A DNA stretch of 64,000 bases from Halomonas chromatireducens. GTDB taxonomy: Bacteria > Pseudomonadota > Gammaproteobacteria > Pseudomonadales > Halomonadaceae. Position 1 is the stretch's first letter. Every line of letters starts with the position of its first letter. The position numbers and the translations under genes are program-made. The DNA lies in NCBI RefSeq assembly GCF_001545155.1, contig NZ_CP014226.1:122925-186924 (forward strand), read 5' to 3'. Positions 62,584 to 64,000 of this stretch are shown piece by piece. The notes beneath the pieces were generated by a model that saw only the letters and a list, made by a program, of their open reading frames with translations, did not search any database and was not told the origin of the DNA.

Positions 62584-63068
62584 TGAGCCCTAGGCAAGAA
62601 GGCTTCTCGCTTGTTGAGCTGATGGTGGCCCTTGTTATAGGGCTTATCATTATTCTCGGTGCCGGGCAGCTATTTCTGATGGGATTTCAGAATTTTCAGC
62701 AGCTCAGGGTGATAAGCGATAAGCAGGCCGCCTTGACATTTGCATCAGATGTCATGGCAAGGGACGTTAGGCGAGCAGAGTCAGTGGAAATTGGGAGCGG
62801 AGGACATGAGCTAGCCGTTGTGGTGGATGGTGAGTCGTATATATATAACTTAGAAGAGTTTAATGGTGGGTGGTCGCTTTACCTGCAGTATGATGGTAAT
62901 TCAGAGCCTGTCGTCGATGGATTTCAAGACGATGAATCATTTAGCGTGGCAGAAGTGGTCGATATTGATATTGCTCCCGGATTTTTTGAAATCACGTTTA
63001 AGCTCGTTGGAGAGGAAGATGATATTGTTTTTCATGTAAGGAATCGCAGAGAGGCAGTCGTCTTCTGA
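62580..63068 (+). CDS. PilW-like minor pilin, short
   Basis: 162 aa. EG|FSLVELMVALVIGLIIILGAGQ marks a PilW-type prepilin (in parts: FSLVELMVAL), followed by FASDVMARDVRRAES. PilW proteins are usually over 250 aa, so this one is short, although it ends cleanly with no sign of a frameshift. Start overlaps pilV-like gene (ATGA-type). The region is AT-rich (many ata, tta, gat codons). Confidence 0.82.
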   Translation: MMSPRQEGFSLVELMVALVIGLIIILGAGQLFLMGFQNFQQLRVISDKQAALTFASDVMARDVRRAESVEIGSGGHELAVVVDGESYIYNLEEFNGGWSLYLQYDGNSEPVVDGFQDDESFSVAEVVDIDIAPGFFEITFKLVGEEDDIVFHVRNRREAVVF

Positions 63069-63099
63069 TTGTTAGATTTATGTGTTTTGGGAGAAGGTC

Positions 63100-63936
63100 A
63101 TGAAAAAGCAACGAGGAGCAGCACTGATTGTTGTTTTGTCGCTATTGACGATGTCGCTGATGCTCGGCCTATCCGGCATGCAGTCTTCGCAGATCGATGA
63201 GCGACTGGCGGGTAACTATCGAAGCAGTGCCTTGGCCATGATGGCGGCGGAATTCGGGGCCTCGGAAGCGTGGGCGGGTACCTTGGCTGTCGAGGTGGAT
63301 AAAACGTCTGATAGTACCTTTGAAAGTGCTCTCGACAGTGAGGTGAGTCTTGGAGATCACCGCCCTGTGGCGGGGAGTGAGGGTGCTCACCCCAACGTCT
63401 TTTTTCGTATTCAGATGATGGATGGCGTGGGGCTAGATATACCGTTACGAGCCACGGGGGAGGTTTTTTCAGACAGCGCTAGAACTGATCTTGTAGCATC
63501 TCGTGAGATCGAGATTCTGGCTCGCCTGAACGGGCTGGGTGCAGGCAACCTTTCGCCGCTCAATATCGCAGCAACCTTGGAAAATTATAAGGGAATGTCC
63601 TCTCAGGCCGGCGTGGAGGGCGAAGAAGAAGTTGATGGCACGCGAAACCCGGCAATATCGGCAGCCAATAAGGAAGAGGCGCAAAAAATAGTTGACGATA
63701 TTGTCGGCAAGAACGGTGGAAGCAAGTATGTTTTTATCGAGAATGATGACGGTTCGGGCGATGGCACTTTTTATGCGGCCGCGGCAGTTAATCAGGATGG
63801 TGACTATACGGGGAATTATTCCACTTGCAATAGTGGTCAGAACAGACTCATCCATGACGGCGTGGCCTGTCAGCACGCCCGGGCCGCGCCCGACTTGCAT
63901 AGCGCTGATCCGCTACGGGGGAGCCCACTGAGGTGA
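63100..63936 (+). CDS. PilX-like protein, probably truncated at its 3' end
   Basis: 278 aa as it stands. KKQRGAALIVVLSLLTMSLM and SSQIDERLAGNYRSSALAMMAAE are the PilX N-terminal signature. The first about 250 residues share the AT-rich codon use of the cluster. The last about 27 (from near HDGVACQHARAAPD) switch to GC-rich, Arg/Pro-rich sequence and stop at 63934-63936. I think the native C-terminus was replaced by inserted DNA. pilY1 would be expected next. GAGAAGG supports the ATG. Confidence 0.78.
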   Translation: MKKQRGAALIVVLSLLTMSLMLGLSGMQSSQIDERLAGNYRSSALAMMAAEFGASEAWAGTLAVEVDKTSDSTFESALDSEVSLGDHRPVAGSEGAHPNVFFRIQMMDGVGLDIPLRATGEVFSDSARTDLVASREIEILARLNGLGAGNLSPLNIAATLENYKGMSSQAGVEGEEEVDGTRNPAISAANKEEAQKIVDDIVGKNGGSKYVFIENDDGSGDGTFYAAAAVNQDGDYTGNYSTCNSGQNRLIHDGVACQHARAAPDLHSADPLRGSPLR

Positions 63937-64000
63937 GAGTGAGAGAGAAGCCATGAGGCTCCCAGTGGGCTCTCCGGTAGCCCCGCCGAAGCGGGACGAC
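63850..64000 (+). mobile_element. Possible start of an inserted element (group II intron-like 5' end)
   Basis: Composition jumps to GC-rich near 63850. From 63933 the sequence begins GTGAGAGTGAGAG, reminiscent of a group II intron 5' end (GUGYG-like), and then forms hairpins: GAGCCCACTG/CAGTGGGCTC and CCCGC-CGAA-GCGGG. The window ends before any reverse transcriptase could be seen, so other insertions are equally possible. Confidence 0.3.

Noticed and set aside
62580..63068. Frameshifted pilW
   Set aside because: The protein is short for PilW, but the next gene begins after a normal spacer with its own Shine-Dalgarno, and I found no pilW-like continuation in another frame.

Overview
This 64 kb window comes from the chromosome of a GC-rich gammaproteobacterium, most probably Halomonadaceae (Halomonas or a close relative). 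The evidence is the unbroken str-S10-spc-alpha ribosomal superoperon, the gammaproteobacterial orders uvrA/MFS/ssb and rpsT-murJ-ribF-ileS-lspA-fkpB-ispH-pil, and acidic proteins and tails (EF-Tu, Obg, RpoC, RpoA) that suit a halophile. The genus is an inference; there is no rRNA gene to confirm it.

Layout. 1-18.7 kb: the end of rpoC, then rpsL-rpsG-fusA-tuf, then the S10, spc and alpha operons from rpsJ to rplQ, all on +, with clear promoters before rpsL, rpsJ and rpsM and terminators after tuf and rplQ. 18.7-25.7 kb: uvrA (-) diverging from a YajR-like MFS transporter, then ssb, an RmlD-like protein and a PlsC-like acyltransferase. 25.7-29.6 kb: fabA-fabB (-) and a membrane PAS-GGDEF-EAL protein (+). 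29.6-38.9 kb: a tightly overlapped seven-gene minus-strand operon (MerR/LitR-like regulator, photolyase, SnoaL-like protein, SDR, flavin amine oxidase-like protein, DUF1365, Cfa-type methyltransferase), preceded by a divergent renalase-like/TIGR01777 pair. It looks like a light or singlet-oxygen response and lipid-modification island. 38.9-47.7 kb: rapA, an Lgt-like/TlpA fusion, a phospholipase D-type lipoprotein, a DASS transporter and a PAS-PAS-GGDEF cyclase. 47.9-53 kb: tRNA-Pro(CGG), ispB, rplU-rpmA-obgE-proB and rpsT. 53-61.1 kb: murJ, ribF, ileS, lspA, fkpB and ispH. 61.2-64 kb: an AT-richer type IV minor pilin cluster (pilE-, fimT-, pilV-, pilW- and pilX-like). The pilX-like gene runs into abruptly GC-rich, structured sequence at the window end, possibly a mobile element.

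The most striking observation is a family of about 100-bp elements with three copies here: after uvrA, after murJ and after fkpB. Every copy lies in the sense 3' region of the gene before it. The stems differ in sequence but keep pairing. Each copy displays two hairpins whose loops match the CsrA/RsmE consensus CANGGANG, and the two GGA triplets are 22 nt apart in all three. This suggests a dispersed structured RNA element that could bind CsrA/RsmA-type regulators.

A second theme is the light-response island. Its regulator keeps the MerR domain but lacks the histidine motif expected in B12-dependent CarH/LitR photosensors. A perfect 10-bp inverted repeat sits in front of its operon.
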